A DNA stretch of 64,000 bases from Saccharicrinis sp965230625 (GTDB lineage: Bacteria > Bacteroidota > Bacteroidia > Bacteroidales > Marinilabiliaceae). The stretch spans positions 1,488,001-1,552,000 of the forward strand of contig CBDDLL010000002.1 in assembly GCA_965230625.1 (NCBI GenBank), given 5' to 3'. Positions 18,250 to 28,220 of this stretch are shown one piece after another. Within the stretch, counting starts at the first letter, position 1. Each line of letters opens with the position of its first letter. The position numbers and the translations under genes were made by a program. The notes beneath the pieces are model-generated. The model worked only from the letters and a program-made list of their open reading frames with translations. It did not search any database and was not told the DNA's origin.

Positions 18250-21200
18250 ATGAATAAATATTACTTAATCATATTGCTGTTTGCTGTATTTGGTAAATAC
18301 ACGTTTGCAGCATCACCTACATGGACGGTTAACAGTTCCAGCTATCAGTATAGCATGACAGTAACCGGGCCAATTATCATTAATGAAGTAGAATCAACCG
18401 ACGCAAATGATCTTATTGGAGCATTTGTTGGCGACGAATGCAGAGGTGTTAGTCAATTGTATTATAACCAATCGGTTGAACGGTATATTTCTTACCTTAT
18501 GGTATATAGCAATACACCTGATGAAACAATAACATTTAAAATCTACGATGCCAGTGAAGATGTTGTACATGAAGTAACTAAAACCATGACATTCGAAATC
18601 AATGGTATTAGTGGTACGGTTACATCTCCTTACATCATTGCTTATCCATCCATTGGTGAAGAAGCTAAAATACTATCCTATTCAATTGATAGTGAAATTA
18701 AAGATGCCATCATTGATGGTAACGATATTAAGGTCACTATGGCATATGGCGTTGCAATTGATAATTTAGTGCCCTCCTTTTCGCTTTCAACAGGCGCAAC
18801 AGCACGTGTAAATGGTGTGTTACAAAGTTCAGGGGTAACTTCAAATGATTTTACCTCTGAAGTAACATACAAAATTACATCCGAAGATGAAGAAACCAGT
18901 CAGGAGTATGTAGTTAGTGTTGAATACGGTAATGCCCCTCCTACCGATATCTCGTTATCAAACAATACTATTGTTGAAGGGCGACCTGTTGAAACTGTAA
19001 TGGGTATTTTCTCAACTGAAGATCAGAATCTGGACGATGATCATACTTACACTCTGGTTTCAGGAACTGGCGATGATGATAATGACAAGTTCATCATTGA
19101 AGGGTCTACTTTAAAAACAAATGAAGTACTTGATTACGAAACGCAAAATACTTTCTCAATTCTGGTTAAAACCGATGATGGAAATGAGGGAACATTCGAG
19201 AAAGCATTTTCGGTTTACATCACCGACCTGAATGATGAAAGTCCGGTAGTGGTTGAAAATACCATTCAGATAAGCGAATCGATGTTACTGGAAGATACCG
19301 TTTATACTGTTGAAGTTGAAGATCCTGACTTGATTAACGATTTTACATTTGAGATTGTTGGTGGAAATTTCAACAATACATTCGATATTAATTTATTAAG
19401 CGGTGTAATTACCTTAGAGAAAGAACTTGATTTTGAAGCTATAACATCATATACTTTAACACTTGAAGTGAACGACGGAGTGGAAAATGGAAGTGGAACA
19501 CTCACCATTGAAATAATTGACGAAAATGATGAAGTACCTGTTGTAAATGATGCTTCGGTTAGTGTTAGCGAAACGGCCAGCATTGATGATGAAGTTTACC
19601 AGGTGGTTGCCACTGATGAAGATGCATACTCAAACTTGCAGTACTCCATCTCTTCGGGTAACGATGAAGATAAGTTTCAGATTAATGCTGAAACAGGATT
19701 GATAACACTTAAAAACACATTAGATTTTCAAACAACTACAGGTTATACCCTGCTTGTTGCTGTATCTGATGGAGTAAATACTTCTACCGCAGAAATTCAG
19801 ATTAAAGTACATGACGAAAATGATGCGGCCCCAACCGTAACAAGCGGCTCAGTAACTATCGCGGAAAGCACCATAAACAGTGTAATTTTTAGTGTAGAAG
19901 CTAACGATCCGGACGAAGGAACAACACTAAGTTATGCTATTGTTGATGGAAACGATTCAGGAAACTTTGGTATAGACTCTAAAACAGGTGAAATATCTGT
20001 TATAGCTAATCTTGATTTTGAAACAGTTACCTCTTATGAATTAACCATTGAAGCTTTGGATGGTATAAATACAGGACAGGGAACAATTACGGTTAGCATA
20101 ACCAATGTAAATGATGAAAATCCTGTGGTAACAGAATCAACCATTAATGTTGATGAAAATACAGCAGTTGAAGATGTTATTTACGAGATGATGGTTACCG
20201 ATCCTGATAAGGATACCTCGTTTGAATACTCAATAGTAGGTGGTAATCACGAAAATACCTTCGCCATTAACTCATTAACTGGAGTTATCACTTTAGAAAA
20301 AGCGCTTGATTTTGAAACAGAAACATCCTATGCTTTAACACTTGAAGCAAATGATGGTATTAACATGGGTAGTGGAGTACTTACCATCAATATTGTTGAT
20401 AATAACGATGAAGCTCCTGAAGTGGTTGATGGACATGTTAATGTTCATGAAGATTCAAATATTGGAGAAGACATCATCCAGATTATTGCTACCGATAAAG
20501 ATGCCAATTCTACTTTTAGTTACTCCATCTCGTCAGGAAACGACGAGGATAAGTTTCAGATTAGTGATGAAACAGGAATGATTACGCTTAAAAATACTTT
20601 GGATTATCAAACTACCCAGAGTTATACTTTAATTGTTTCGGTATCTGATGGTGTTAATAGCTCAACCGGAGAGTTACAAATTAATGTACACGACGATAAT
20701 AACCTCCCTCCTACTGTTACTAGTGATACCGTAAGTATTGACGAAGATATTGATATAGACAGTGTAATTCATACTGTTGAAGCTTCTGATCCTGATGGCG
20801 GATCTGAATTGACTTATAGCATTGTAGACGGAAATGAAACCGGAATGTTTGAAATAGATTCTCAATCTGGAGAAATTTCAGTGGTTAAAAGTCTCGATTT
20901 TGAAACTGTTCCATCTTACTTGCTTACAATAAGTGTTTCTGACGATTTACATACTACACAAGGTACTATACAGGTAAATCTTAACAATGTAAATGATGAA
21001 AACCCAGTGGTAACAACATCAACAATAAATATTGATGAAACCACAGCTGTTGAAGATGTTATTTACGAAATGGAAGTTACCGATCCTGATAACGATACTT
21101 CTTTCGAATACACTATAGTTGGTGGAAACCACGATAACACTTTTGCAATTAATTCATTAACAGGCGCCATTACATTGGATAAGGTGCTTGATTTTGAAAC

Positions 21201-24200
21201 CTTAACCTCATATGAATTAACACTTGAAGCAAACGATGGTATTAACATGGGTAGTGCAACGCTTACTATTAATGTTGTAGATAACAACGATGAAATTCCA
21301 TCATTAGAGTCTGCATTATTGCTTGTTCCTGAGAATAGCGAAATTGGTGATTCTATCCATACCTTGGCCGCAACAGACCTGGATGCTAGTTCAACATTTG
21401 AATACAACATTGTATCAGGAAACGATAGAGATAAATTCTCGGTTGATCCTACAACAGGTAAAATGGAAGTAAATGGTTCACTTGACTATGAAAGTGTAAA
21501 ATCATATGTATTAACAGTTGAAGTTTCCGATGGAGTAAACACCTCGCAAGCAACTATAGAAATAGATATCACCGATCTTAATGATGAAACCCCGGTTGTA
21601 AAAAGCGAAACCATCATTGTTTCTGAAGCCGCTGAATTAGGCACAGAGGTACATACAATAAGTGTTTTTGATGCAGATGAAAACAATTCATTTACTTATT
21701 CAATCACCTCCGGAAACAGTGAAGGAATATTCAAGTTAGATGAATCTACAGGACTATTGTCTGTAATATCTGCCATTGATTACGAAACAACTAACTCTTA
21801 TTCACTTGCTATTGATGTATCGGATGGCATAAATACTGGGCAAGGAACTATAACTTTTACCATTACCAATACAAATGATGAGAATCCTGTTGTTTCGAGC
21901 ACTACCATAAATGTTGATGAAATCACCGAGGTTAATGATGTTATTTTTGAAATGGAAGTGACCGATCCTGACAATGATTCTTCATTTGAATATATTATTG
22001 CAGGAGGAAACCATAACAATACATTTGCTATCAACTCGGTAACCGGAATTATTACATTAGAAAAAGCACTTGATTTTGAAACACAAACATCATATGTTTT
22101 AACGCTTGAAGCCAACGATGGTATAAACCTGGGTAACGGAACGCTTACCATAAATATTGTAGATAATAACGATGAAGCTCCCGTTGTAACTAATGAGTTT
22201 GTTAATGTTCATGAAAACAGTGATGTTGGCACAACAATACTTGAAGTTACTGCAGCAGATAAAGATGCCAATACTACTTTTAGTTACTCCATTGCTTCAG
22301 GAAATGATGAAAATAAATTCCAGGTTGATGCTGAAACAGGAGTTATAACACTTCAGAACTCATTGGATTACCAAACTACGAAGAATTATACTTTAACTGT
22401 TTCTGTTTCGGATGGTGTTAATAGCTCTAATGGAGAAATGTTGATTAATGTTTACGACGATAACAACCTGCCTCCTTCAGTAACCAGCGATACAGTATGT
22501 ATTCCAGAAAATACAGAGTTAAATACAGTTATTCATACGGTTGAGGCCAGCGATCCTGACGAAGGAAGCACGCTTACCTACTCTATTGCATCCGGAAATG
22601 AACTTGGACATTTTAGTATCGATGGTGAATCCGGTGAGATTTCTGTTGCTGCAAGTCTTGATTACGAAACAATAGAATCATATCTATTGGCAGTAAGAGT
22701 TTCGGATAATATCCATACTACTCAAGGAACTATTCTTGTCAACTTAACCAATACTAATGATGAGAATCCTGTTGTGGCCGATTCTACAATTTACGTAAAC
22801 GAAACTGTTTCTATAGAGGATGTTATTTACGAAGTTGTTGTTACTGATTCGGATATGAGTACTTCGTTTGAATATTCAATTGTAGGTGGAAACCTCAATA
22901 ACACATTTGCCATTAATTCGTTAACCGGGATTATTTCGTTAGAAAAAGATCTGGATTTTGAGTCGCAAACATCCTATGAATTAACGCTTGAAGTCAATGA
23001 TGGAGTAAATATGGGTAGCGGTATCCTAAAAATTGAAATTGTGGATATCAATGATGAAGTTCCAGAGGTAGTAGACGGACATGTAAATGTCCACGAGGAA
23101 ACAAGTGTTGGTGAAACGATACTTCAAGTATCAGCCACTGATAAGGATGCTAATACCAGCTTTTATTTTTCTATTGCATCAGGAAACGATGAAGATAAAT
23201 TTAAAATTGACAGTGAAACTGGAGTTATTACACTGAAGGGTTTATTAGATTACCAAATAACACAATTCTATACATTAATTGTGTCTGTAACCGATGGCGC
23301 TAATACCTCAACAGGGGAAATGAAAATCAATGTACACGACGATAATAACATTCCTCCAACGGTAACCATTGATACTATTAGCATTGACGAGACTATTGCT
23401 TTGAATACAGTCATTCATGAAGTTGAAGCTTATGATCCTGATTCTGATACAGTTTTAGAATATGAAATAGTAGGAGGCGACGATGCAGGGCAATTTGAAA
23501 TTGATTCGGAATCAGGAGAAATATCTGTAATCAAGAGTCTTGACTATGAAGTAATTACTTCGTACCCGCTAAAAGTTAACGTAACCGATAATTTACATAC
23601 TACGCAGGCAACTATTCTGATGAACCTTATAGATATCAACGATGAAGTTCCGGTAGTGCAGAGTGGTGAAATTGTTGTTTCGGAAGCGACTCCTCTCGAA
23701 AGCTTAGTTTATACTATTAAAGCTACAGATAGAGATGCAAACACAACATTTACATACAGCATATTGGCAGGTAATTATGCCGAAGACTTTAGCATTGACT
23801 CCAGTACTGGCGAAATAAAGGTAAATGATGTTCTAAACTTTGAAGACATCAATCAATATGTTCTTACACTTCATGTTTCTGATAGTGAAAATTCGGCTAA
23901 TGCTACGTTGGTAATAAATATTGCCGACAACAACGAAACTGCTCAAATTATTGACAAGCAATATACTGTTAACGAAAATAGCGCCAATGGAACTGTTGTT
24001 GGTCAGGTTGATGTTGAGGATTCGGATTTAAGCGGTACTTATACTTATAAGATTTTAGACGGTAACATTAACGATGCATTTGTTATTAATGAAAATACCG
24101 GAGTAATAAGCGTTAATGATTATCGAGAATTAAATTTCGAAAATCTTGCATATTATAGTCTTAAAGTACAAGTTTCTGACATAGGGGCATCTACGTTAAT

Positions 24201-24813
24201 GGATACAGGTATTATGGAAATTGATTTAATTGATACCAACGAAAATCCTGAAGTTGAGCCGCAAACATTCTCCATAGATGAAAACTCAGAAAATGGTACT
24301 TCTGTTGGATTAGTTGTTGCAAGCGATGTGGATGATGGACAAACACTTTCGTTTACCATTATTGATGGCGATCAAAATGCATTTACCATTGACAAGGCTA
24401 CAGGTGAAATAACAGTTAGCAACGGAGCTTTAATTGATTACGAAGTAAGCGATATACAAAAAATCACTGTACAAGTAACGGATAATGGCATGTCTAATTT
24501 AAGTGCCGAAGCGGTAATTAGTATCGAAATCAATGATGTAATTGAACCTACTTTGGAATGTACCAATTACATTTCTCCAAATGGTGATGGATACAACGAC
24601 TATTGGGAAATACAAAGTCCGGAGTTATACAACGATTGCTCTGTTACCATATACGATGGTAGTGGTAATGTTATTTTAGAACAAACAGGTTACAATAACG
24701 ACTGGAACGGTACCTACAATGGTAACGATTTGCCAACTGGCACTTACTTCTTCATTATTAAATGCGGTGATGAAAATACGCTTTATAAAGGTTTTATAAC
24801 ATTAGTAAGATAA
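18250..24813 (+). CDS. Giant cadherin-repeat adhesin, T9SS type B (CHU_C) cargo
   Basis: This 2187-residue secreted protein starts with signal MNKYYLIILLFAVFGKYTFA. Residues ~21-140 are the module W.V...Y..SM.V with AFVGDECRG, also present twice in the preceding LamG protein. Residues ~140-235 resemble DUF5018-type Ig domains. About nineteen cadherin-like repeats of ~98 residues follow (~236-2100), each with DxNDExP/DNNDE linkers, LDFE and D.D motifs that bind calcium in cadherins. The last ~85 residues (ISPNGDGYNDYWEI...GTYFFIIKCGDENTLYKGF) are a CHU_C/gliding-motility-associated C-terminal domain, the type B T9SS signal. The PorP/SprF gene follows after 4 bp, as expected for type B cargo. 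Repeats 2-16 form five three-repeat units with an 882-bp period (first unit 879 bp). Likely role: calcium-stabilised surface fibre for adhesion or gliding. Confidence 0.92.
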   Translation: MNKYYLIILLFAVFGKYTFAASPTWTVNSSSYQYSMTVTGPIIINEVESTDANDLIGAFVGDECRGVSQLYYNQSVERYISYLMVYSNTPDETITFKIYDASEDVVHEVTKTMTFEINGISGTVTSPYIIAYPSIGEEAKILSYSIDSEIKDAIIDGNDIKVTMAYGVAIDNLVPSFSLSTGATARVNGVLQSSGVTSNDFTSEVTYKITSEDEETSQEYVVSVEYGNAPPTDISLSNNTIVEGRPVETVMGIFSTEDQNLDDDHTYTLVSGTGDDDNDKFIIEGSTLKTNEVLDYETQNTFSILVKTDDGNEGTFEKAFSVYITDLNDESPVVVENTIQISESMLLEDTVYTVEVEDPDLINDFTFEIVGGNFNNTFDINLLSGVITLEKELDFEAITSYTLTLEVNDGVENGSGTLTIEIIDENDEVPVVNDASVSVSETASIDDEVYQVVATDEDAYSNLQYSISSGNDEDKFQINAETGLITLKNTLDFQTTTGYTLLVAVSDGVNTSTAEIQIKVHDENDAAPTVTSGSVTIAESTINSVIFSVEANDPDEGTTLSYAIVDGNDSGNFGIDSKTGEISVIANLDFETVTSYELTIEALDGINTGQGTITVSITNVNDENPVVTESTINVDENTAVEDVIYEMMVTDPDKDTSFEYSIVGGNHENTFAINSLTGVITLEKALDFETETSYALTLEANDGINMGSGVLTINIVDNNDEAPEVVDGHVNVHEDSNIGEDIIQIIATDKDANSTFSYSISSGNDEDKFQISDETGMITLKNTLDYQTTQSYTLIVSVSDGVNSSTGELQINVHDDNNLPPTVTSDTVSIDEDIDIDSVIHTVEASDPDGGSELTYSIVDGNETGMFEIDSQSGEISVVKSLDFETVPSYLLTISVSDDLHTTQGTIQVNLNNVNDENPVVTTSTINIDETTAVEDVIYEMEVTDPDNDTSFEYTIVGGNHDNTFAINSLTGAITLDKVLDFETLTSYELTLEANDGINMGSATLTINVVDNNDEIPSLESALLLVPENSEIGDSIHTLAATDLDASSTFEYNIVSGNDRDKFSVDPTTGKMEVNGSLDYESVKSYVLTVEVSDGVNTSQATIEIDITDLNDETPVVKSETIIVSEAAELGTEVHTISVFDADENNSFTYSITSGNSEGIFKLDESTGLLSVISAIDYETTNSYSLAIDVSDGINTGQGTITFTITNTNDENPVVSSTTINVDEITEVNDVIFEMEVTDPDNDSSFEYIIAGGNHNNTFAINSVTGIITLEKALDFETQTSYVLTLEANDGINLGNGTLTINIVDNNDEAPVVTNEFVNVHENSDVGTTILEVTAADKDANTTFSYSIASGNDENKFQVDAETGVITLQNSLDYQTTKNYTLTVSVSDGVNSSNGEMLINVYDDNNLPPSVTSDTVCIPENTELNTVIHTVEASDPDEGSTLTYSIASGNELGHFSIDGESGEISVAASLDYETIESYLLAVRVSDNIHTTQGTILVNLTNTNDENPVVADSTIYVNETVSIEDVIYEVVVTDSDMSTSFEYSIVGGNLNNTFAINSLTGIISLEKDLDFESQTSYELTLEVNDGVNMGSGILKIEIVDINDEVPEVVDGHVNVHEETSVGETILQVSATDKDANTSFYFSIASGNDEDKFKIDSETGVITLKGLLDYQITQFYTLIVSVTDGANTSTGEMKINVHDDNNIPPTVTIDTISIDETIALNTVIHEVEAYDPDSDTVLEYEIVGGDDAGQFEIDSESGEISVIKSLDYEVITSYPLKVNVTDNLHTTQATILMNLIDINDEVPVVQSGEIVVSEATPLESLVYTIKATDRDANTTFTYSILAGNYAEDFSIDSSTGEIKVNDVLNFEDINQYVLTLHVSDSENSANATLVINIADNNETAQIIDKQYTVNENSANGTVVGQVDVEDSDLSGTYTYKILDGNINDAFVINENTGVISVNDYRELNFENLAYYSLKVQVSDIGASTLMDTGIMEIDLIDTNENPEVEPQTFSIDENSENGTSVGLVVASDVDDGQTLSFTIIDGDQNAFTIDKATGEITVSNGALIDYEVSDIQKITVQVTDNGMSNLSAEAVISIEINDVIEPTLECTNYISPNGDGYNDYWEIQSPELYNDCSVTIYDGSGNVILEQTGYNNDWNGTYNGNDLPTGTYFFIIKCGDENTLYKGFITLVR
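19246..23652 (+). repeat. Higher-order repeat: five three-cadherin units of ~882 bp
   Basis: Homologous unit starts lie at 19246, 20125, 21007, 21889 and 22771, with the next cadherin at 23653. The intervals are 879, 882, 882, 882 and 882 bp. Each unit holds three different cadherin types; the first type always carries 'VIYEM/VxVTDxD...NTFAINSLTG', the second usually 'VNVHE...GNDEDKF' and the third 'GEISVxxSLDxE...TTQGT'. The fixed length shows growth by duplication of whole triplets. Confidence 0.85.
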
Positions 24814-24817
24814 AACA

Positions 24818-25813
24818 ATGAAAAAAAGACATTTAATTACATATTTGATTGTAATGCTTTGCTTTACAGTTAATGCACAAGAGTACTTCCGATCTAATTT
24901 GTATAATTTTAGCAGGGTTCAATATAACCCCGCAACTACCGGTTCGGAAGGCGACGTAGTTGCATATATGTATGCCGGCAGAAGGTGGCTGAATTTTGAT
25001 GGTGCTCCCAAGTCATATATGATAGGTGTTCATTCTGGTTTTTACGATAATATGGGTGTTGGCCTTTATGTAAATAACTATAAAAGTGGATTAATAAATA
25101 ACAACAACATTTATGGACTTTATAGCTATAAAATACAAATTGCCGAATTACATACTTTAAGTATGGGTATTGCTGCCGGAGTTACAAGATCTAACTTGGA
25201 TATGGATCAAATTAATGTTACTACATATGATGATCCTACACTTAAAGCTGATTACTTTAATAAAACTCGAGTAAATAGTTCTTTTGGTATCCAATATTTG
25301 TACGATGCGTTTACTCTTGATTTAGCCATGCCTGAATTTTTGGATAAGGATTATAATATAATTCGTAACGTATTTGCTATGGCTAGTTATAATTTCTCTT
25401 TGAATAATCCAGAGTTCAATGTAAAACCTTCTGTGTTATATCAAACTCATAATAATGAATTGAATCAGGTAGATGTAAACTGCCAGGTAGAATGGAGAGA
25501 AATGGTATGGTCGCAAGTGGGATACTGTACCAACGAAAACCTGTTATTTTCGCTGGGTATAACATTCGATATGTTTAGACTGGGGTATGGATACGAAATG
25601 ACTTTAGCGGATTTATCAAATGTTAGTTCTGGTTCGCACGAATTAATGCTTGTTTTAGATATTGGTAAAAGTCATAGAAGCTTTTTCCGCAGAACATCTG
25701 ATCAAAGACATGAAAGTATCTCGTCGCATAAACACCATAATAGTACATCTCAAAAACATCATCAACACCAAATCCAGAAAGATAGACGTAAGTTAAGGAA
25801 GCATAAAAAATAA
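24818..25813 (+). CDS. PorP/SprF family T9SS outer-membrane protein with His-rich tail
   Basis: The 331-residue protein has signal MKKRHLITYLIVMLCFTVNA and the family's opening motif YNPATTGSEGD, then alternating beta strands of an outer-membrane barrel, ending near SGSHELMLVLDIGKSHR. PorP/SprF proteins assist secretion or anchoring of type B T9SS cargo and are usually encoded just after it, as here (4 bp after the cadherin adhesin). The last ~45 residues are unusual: a strongly basic, His/Lys-rich tail with HKHH and QKHHQHQ motifs after the barrel end. It could face the periplasm or bind metal; this is inference. An intrinsic terminator follows at 25844. Confidence 0.9.
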   Translation: MKKRHLITYLIVMLCFTVNAQEYFRSNLYNFSRVQYNPATTGSEGDVVAYMYAGRRWLNFDGAPKSYMIGVHSGFYDNMGVGLYVNNYKSGLINNNNIYGLYSYKIQIAELHTLSMGIAAGVTRSNLDMDQINVTTYDDPTLKADYFNKTRVNSSFGIQYLYDAFTLDLAMPEFLDKDYNIIRNVFAMASYNFSLNNPEFNVKPSVLYQTHNNELNQVDVNCQVEWREMVWSQVGYCTNENLLFSLGITFDMFRLGYGYEMTLADLSNVSSGSHELMLVLDIGKSHRSFFRRTSDQRHESISSHKHHNSTSQKHHQHQIQKDRRKLRKHKK

Positions 25814-25843
25814 GTATATCTGTTTTTAAGTATTGATTTTATT

Positions 25844-25882
25844 AGTCCGCGGAGATTTTCATTTCTTCTTCGCGGACTTTTT
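25844..25882 (+). terminator. Rho-independent terminator of the cadherin/SprF operon
   Basis: AGTCCGCG (25844-25851) pairs with CGCGGACT (25871-25878) and is followed by a T-run. It lies about 30 bp after the stop of the SprF-like gene. Confidence 0.8.
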
Positions 25883-26066
25883 ATTTTCTTCTGCGGTATT
25901 TTTTCGAGATCCTACAGTATTCCTTAGTCTTATACCAATGATATTGGCGTTATAATTTCATAGTGAAATTGGCATTACTCTTTAATCTTAAGTAAACCTA
26001 TTCTGAAATATAAAAACCTAAATCTGTTAATATCTATGAAGCAACAAGATATCTTGAGTAAAAAAC

Positions 26067-26627
26067 TCAATTGATTTTAAATACTCCCATCTTATATAAT
26101 TCATAAACAATTAATGCTTCATGTTTAGCATCATCCAACCCTCTGTGAGCTTCTATATAACCTGTATTACCAAAAAAATGCTCCCATGCCTCTTCAACTT
26201 TTGGCCATTTATAACCTCCGTACCCATTTGTTTTAGGTAGTTTACAGATAGGAGTTGCTAATTTCATTGGACAATCTAAATCATTAATTCTAAAGCCACG
26301 ATCTCTCAAAAAATCAAAATCGAAAGATTTATTAAAGGCAGTAGCTGGATATTTATCAAACAAAGCTTGAATAGTTTGCTTTTGTACGTCAAGACTTGGT
26401 GCATTAAGAACATCATTATAATCCAAATCTGAGTTATTAAAAATCCACCCAAAAGGATTAATCGTATGACTTCTATCAAAGCCAAGTTCTTTCACTAAAG
26501 AATCATATACTGTTGTCACTGTCCCATCCCTAAGGTCAAGCAATACCATTCCAATTTCTACAATTTTACCTCCTTGGTTTAAAAAACCAGTAGTTTCAAT
26601 ATCTACAACAAGAATTTGATTTTGCAT
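26067..26627 (-). CDS. DEDDh 3'-5' exonuclease (DnaQ/RNase T-like)
   Basis: The 186-residue protein shows the exonuclease motifs in order: Exo I with D9 and E11 (VVDIETTG), Exo II with N99 and D103 (FNKSFDFDFL), and Exo III with H161 and D166 (HRGLDDAKHEA). These residues coordinate two metal ions in the DEDDh family, which includes DNA polymerase III epsilon, RNase T and oligoribonuclease. Length and the lack of extra domains fit a stand-alone exonuclease rather than a polymerase subunit; the natural substrate cannot be told. It is monocistronic on the minus strand, and its stop overlaps a small TTGAGT/ACTCAA hairpin. Confidence 0.88.
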   Translation of the reverse strand: MQNQILVVDIETTGFLNQGGKIVEIGMVLLDLRDGTVTTVYDSLVKELGFDRSHTINPFGWIFNNSDLDYNDVLNAPSLDVQKQTIQALFDKYPATAFNKSFDFDFLRDRGFRINDLDCPMKLATPICKLPKTNGYGGYKWPKVEEAWEHFFGNTGYIEAHRGLDDAKHEALIVYELYKMGVFKIN

Positions 26628-26804
26628 TTAATATTTTATTACAAATTAGAAAATTTCAAAACTAAATTTTAGTCTGACTATAAACACTATAATTATTCTG
26701 ATATACATATTATTCTTTTGAATCTGCATTTAGTAGTTCATTAAACTCATTTTCCGGAACTTAACAACACTGAGCCTACAATATGAATATCTAATTGTTG
26801 CACT

Positions 26805-27755
26805 TTACTCCTTTAGTTTTATTTTAATTTTATCAATTATCTCCATATTTGGAAGTCCTGGTTTGTTTAGGATTGTAAATGCAAAATTATCTGCTAATAT
26901 TTCCTCAGGATGGATGATGTATTTAGTATTCCTACCAACTTGTTCGAAGAAATCAGTAATTTGATTAAAACTATAAACAATTGGTTTACCATCTCTATAC
27001 GAAATTGACTTTTGTGAATCACCTTTCAACTTTAAAAATCCTACATTTAAGTAATTAAAAAATTCTCCACCGTTATAATCTTTGGTTGAATGCAAAATCA
27101 TCATACAGTCAATAGGTTCTTCATCAACTTTTACTCTGATATAGCTGTCTATTTGCGGAGCATCTGGATTTGTTATTCGATATTTTTTTAGATCGTCAGG
27201 ATATTCAACATCATTCATTAGTTTAAAACCTATAATCTCGTACATTTCTTTCCTAAACTCTGGATTATTTCTTGTCAGAATATGAAACAATTCGTGAACA
27301 ATTGTATGTTTCAAACTTGCATTGGGTTGCGAAATAATATCATCTTTAAGAACTACATAGTTTCCTCGAGTATATCCACCTGCTCCACCTTCTTCATTTG
27401 TAGTAGTTTTTATAAAATAAATCTCATCTGGAAAATCAATCTTAAAACCTTGTTTTTTAATTTGATTATCTATACTCTTAAAAATAGAGACTATCTTATT
27501 TCGTTCTTCTTTAGTCCACTCTCTAGCCTGTTTGGATATAAAATCGAATAGTTCTTTTTTAGTACTATTCTTTTTATGCATTCTTGAATCAATATCAAAC
27601 TGACTCCAACTTTTAGTGAATTTATCTTCCTTTGTTAATAATTCCTTTGCTTTATCAACTGAGGCAAATTTTAATTTATCTACTAAAGTCTGTGAGCTAA
27701 ATCCTTTTACTACAATTCCTGTTATCAGTAATCCAATTATTGCAAGTTTTTTCAT
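26805..27755 (-). CDS. Secreted zincin-like putative metallopeptidase
   Basis: The 316-residue protein has a signal peptide (MKKLAIIGLLITGIVVKGFS) and a zinc-binding HELFH motif at residues 154-158 within LKHTIVHELFHILTRNNP. A later HPEEILADNFAF (~282-292) could supply the third ligand (E284 or E285), as in gluzincin-type peptidases. It belongs to no family I can name. Secretion and the intact motif support an active envelope peptidase. It has no T9SS tail or lipobox, so it is likely periplasmic. It stands alone on the minus strand, 178 bp upstream (by transcription) of the exonuclease gene. Confidence 0.65.
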   Translation of the reverse strand: MKKLAIIGLLITGIVVKGFSSQTLVDKLKFASVDKAKELLTKEDKFTKSWSQFDIDSRMHKKNSTKKELFDFISKQAREWTKEERNKIVSIFKSIDNQIKKQGFKIDFPDEIYFIKTTTNEEGGAGGYTRGNYVVLKDDIISQPNASLKHTIVHELFHILTRNNPEFRKEMYEIIGFKLMNDVEYPDDLKKYRITNPDAPQIDSYIRVKVDEEPIDCMMILHSTKDYNGGEFFNYLNVGFLKLKGDSQKSISYRDGKPIVYSFNQITDFFEQVGRNTKYIIHPEEILADNFAFTILNKPGLPNMEIIDKIKIKLKE

Positions 27756-27856
27756 CTCATTATAATTTTATCTTTCAAATACATTCGATGGAACTCCCTC
27801 ATAATGGTTCTTCCTGTGTGAGAAAGATTTTTCATGGGTCGTTTCATATGTTTAAA

Positions 27857-27895
27857 AATTAGTATCAAGATTCAAGTATCAAGACACAAGACTGA
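27857..27895 (-). repeat. Degenerate interspersed repeat, copy R2
   Basis: Read on the minus strand this segment is ATCAGTCTTGTGTCTTGATA followed by CTTGAATCTTGATACTAA. It matches copy R1 at 18199-18240 over nearly the full length with a few mismatches. Confidence 0.5.
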
Positions 27896-28166
27896 TGAAC
27901 ACTGAGACGCAAAGTTTTTCTTTTTAATCATCCTCCTGTGCGTTTATTAATTAACTCTTTACAGTTAAATTTACATGTTTGCTTAATTCTTGTATTAACT
28001 TATTGCAATTATAATAAATATACCCCTTTGAACAAAGGGGTCCAAAATAGTTCAATATTTTATATATTCTTTAGCCAATAGCTCGTTATATTTTCTGTAA
28101 TTGATTAAATATGATGCGATTAAAACAAAGTAAAATTTAATTAAAGCGTTAATTTTAAACACCTTG

Positions 28167-28220
28167 CAAATCAGTCTCATGTCTTTTGTCTCAAATCTTA
28201 CGACCTATTGTTACTTGATA
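28167..28220 (+). repeat. Degenerate interspersed repeat, copy R3
   Basis: The segment begins AAATCAGTCTCATGTCTTTT and ends with TTACTTGATATTT. It shares the start and the end of R1 and R2 but has a diverged, longer middle. Confidence 0.4.

Noticed and set aside
18250..24813. Assembly duplication as an explanation for the 882-bp units
   Set aside because: The units differ at many codons while keeping length, so they are real diverged repeats, not a collapsed or copied assembly segment.
28022..28041. ACCCCTTTG-AA-CAAAGGGGT palindrome as a terminator
   Set aside because: It lies about 430 bp from the nearest stop and has no T-run; it may be an operator-like palindrome or chance.
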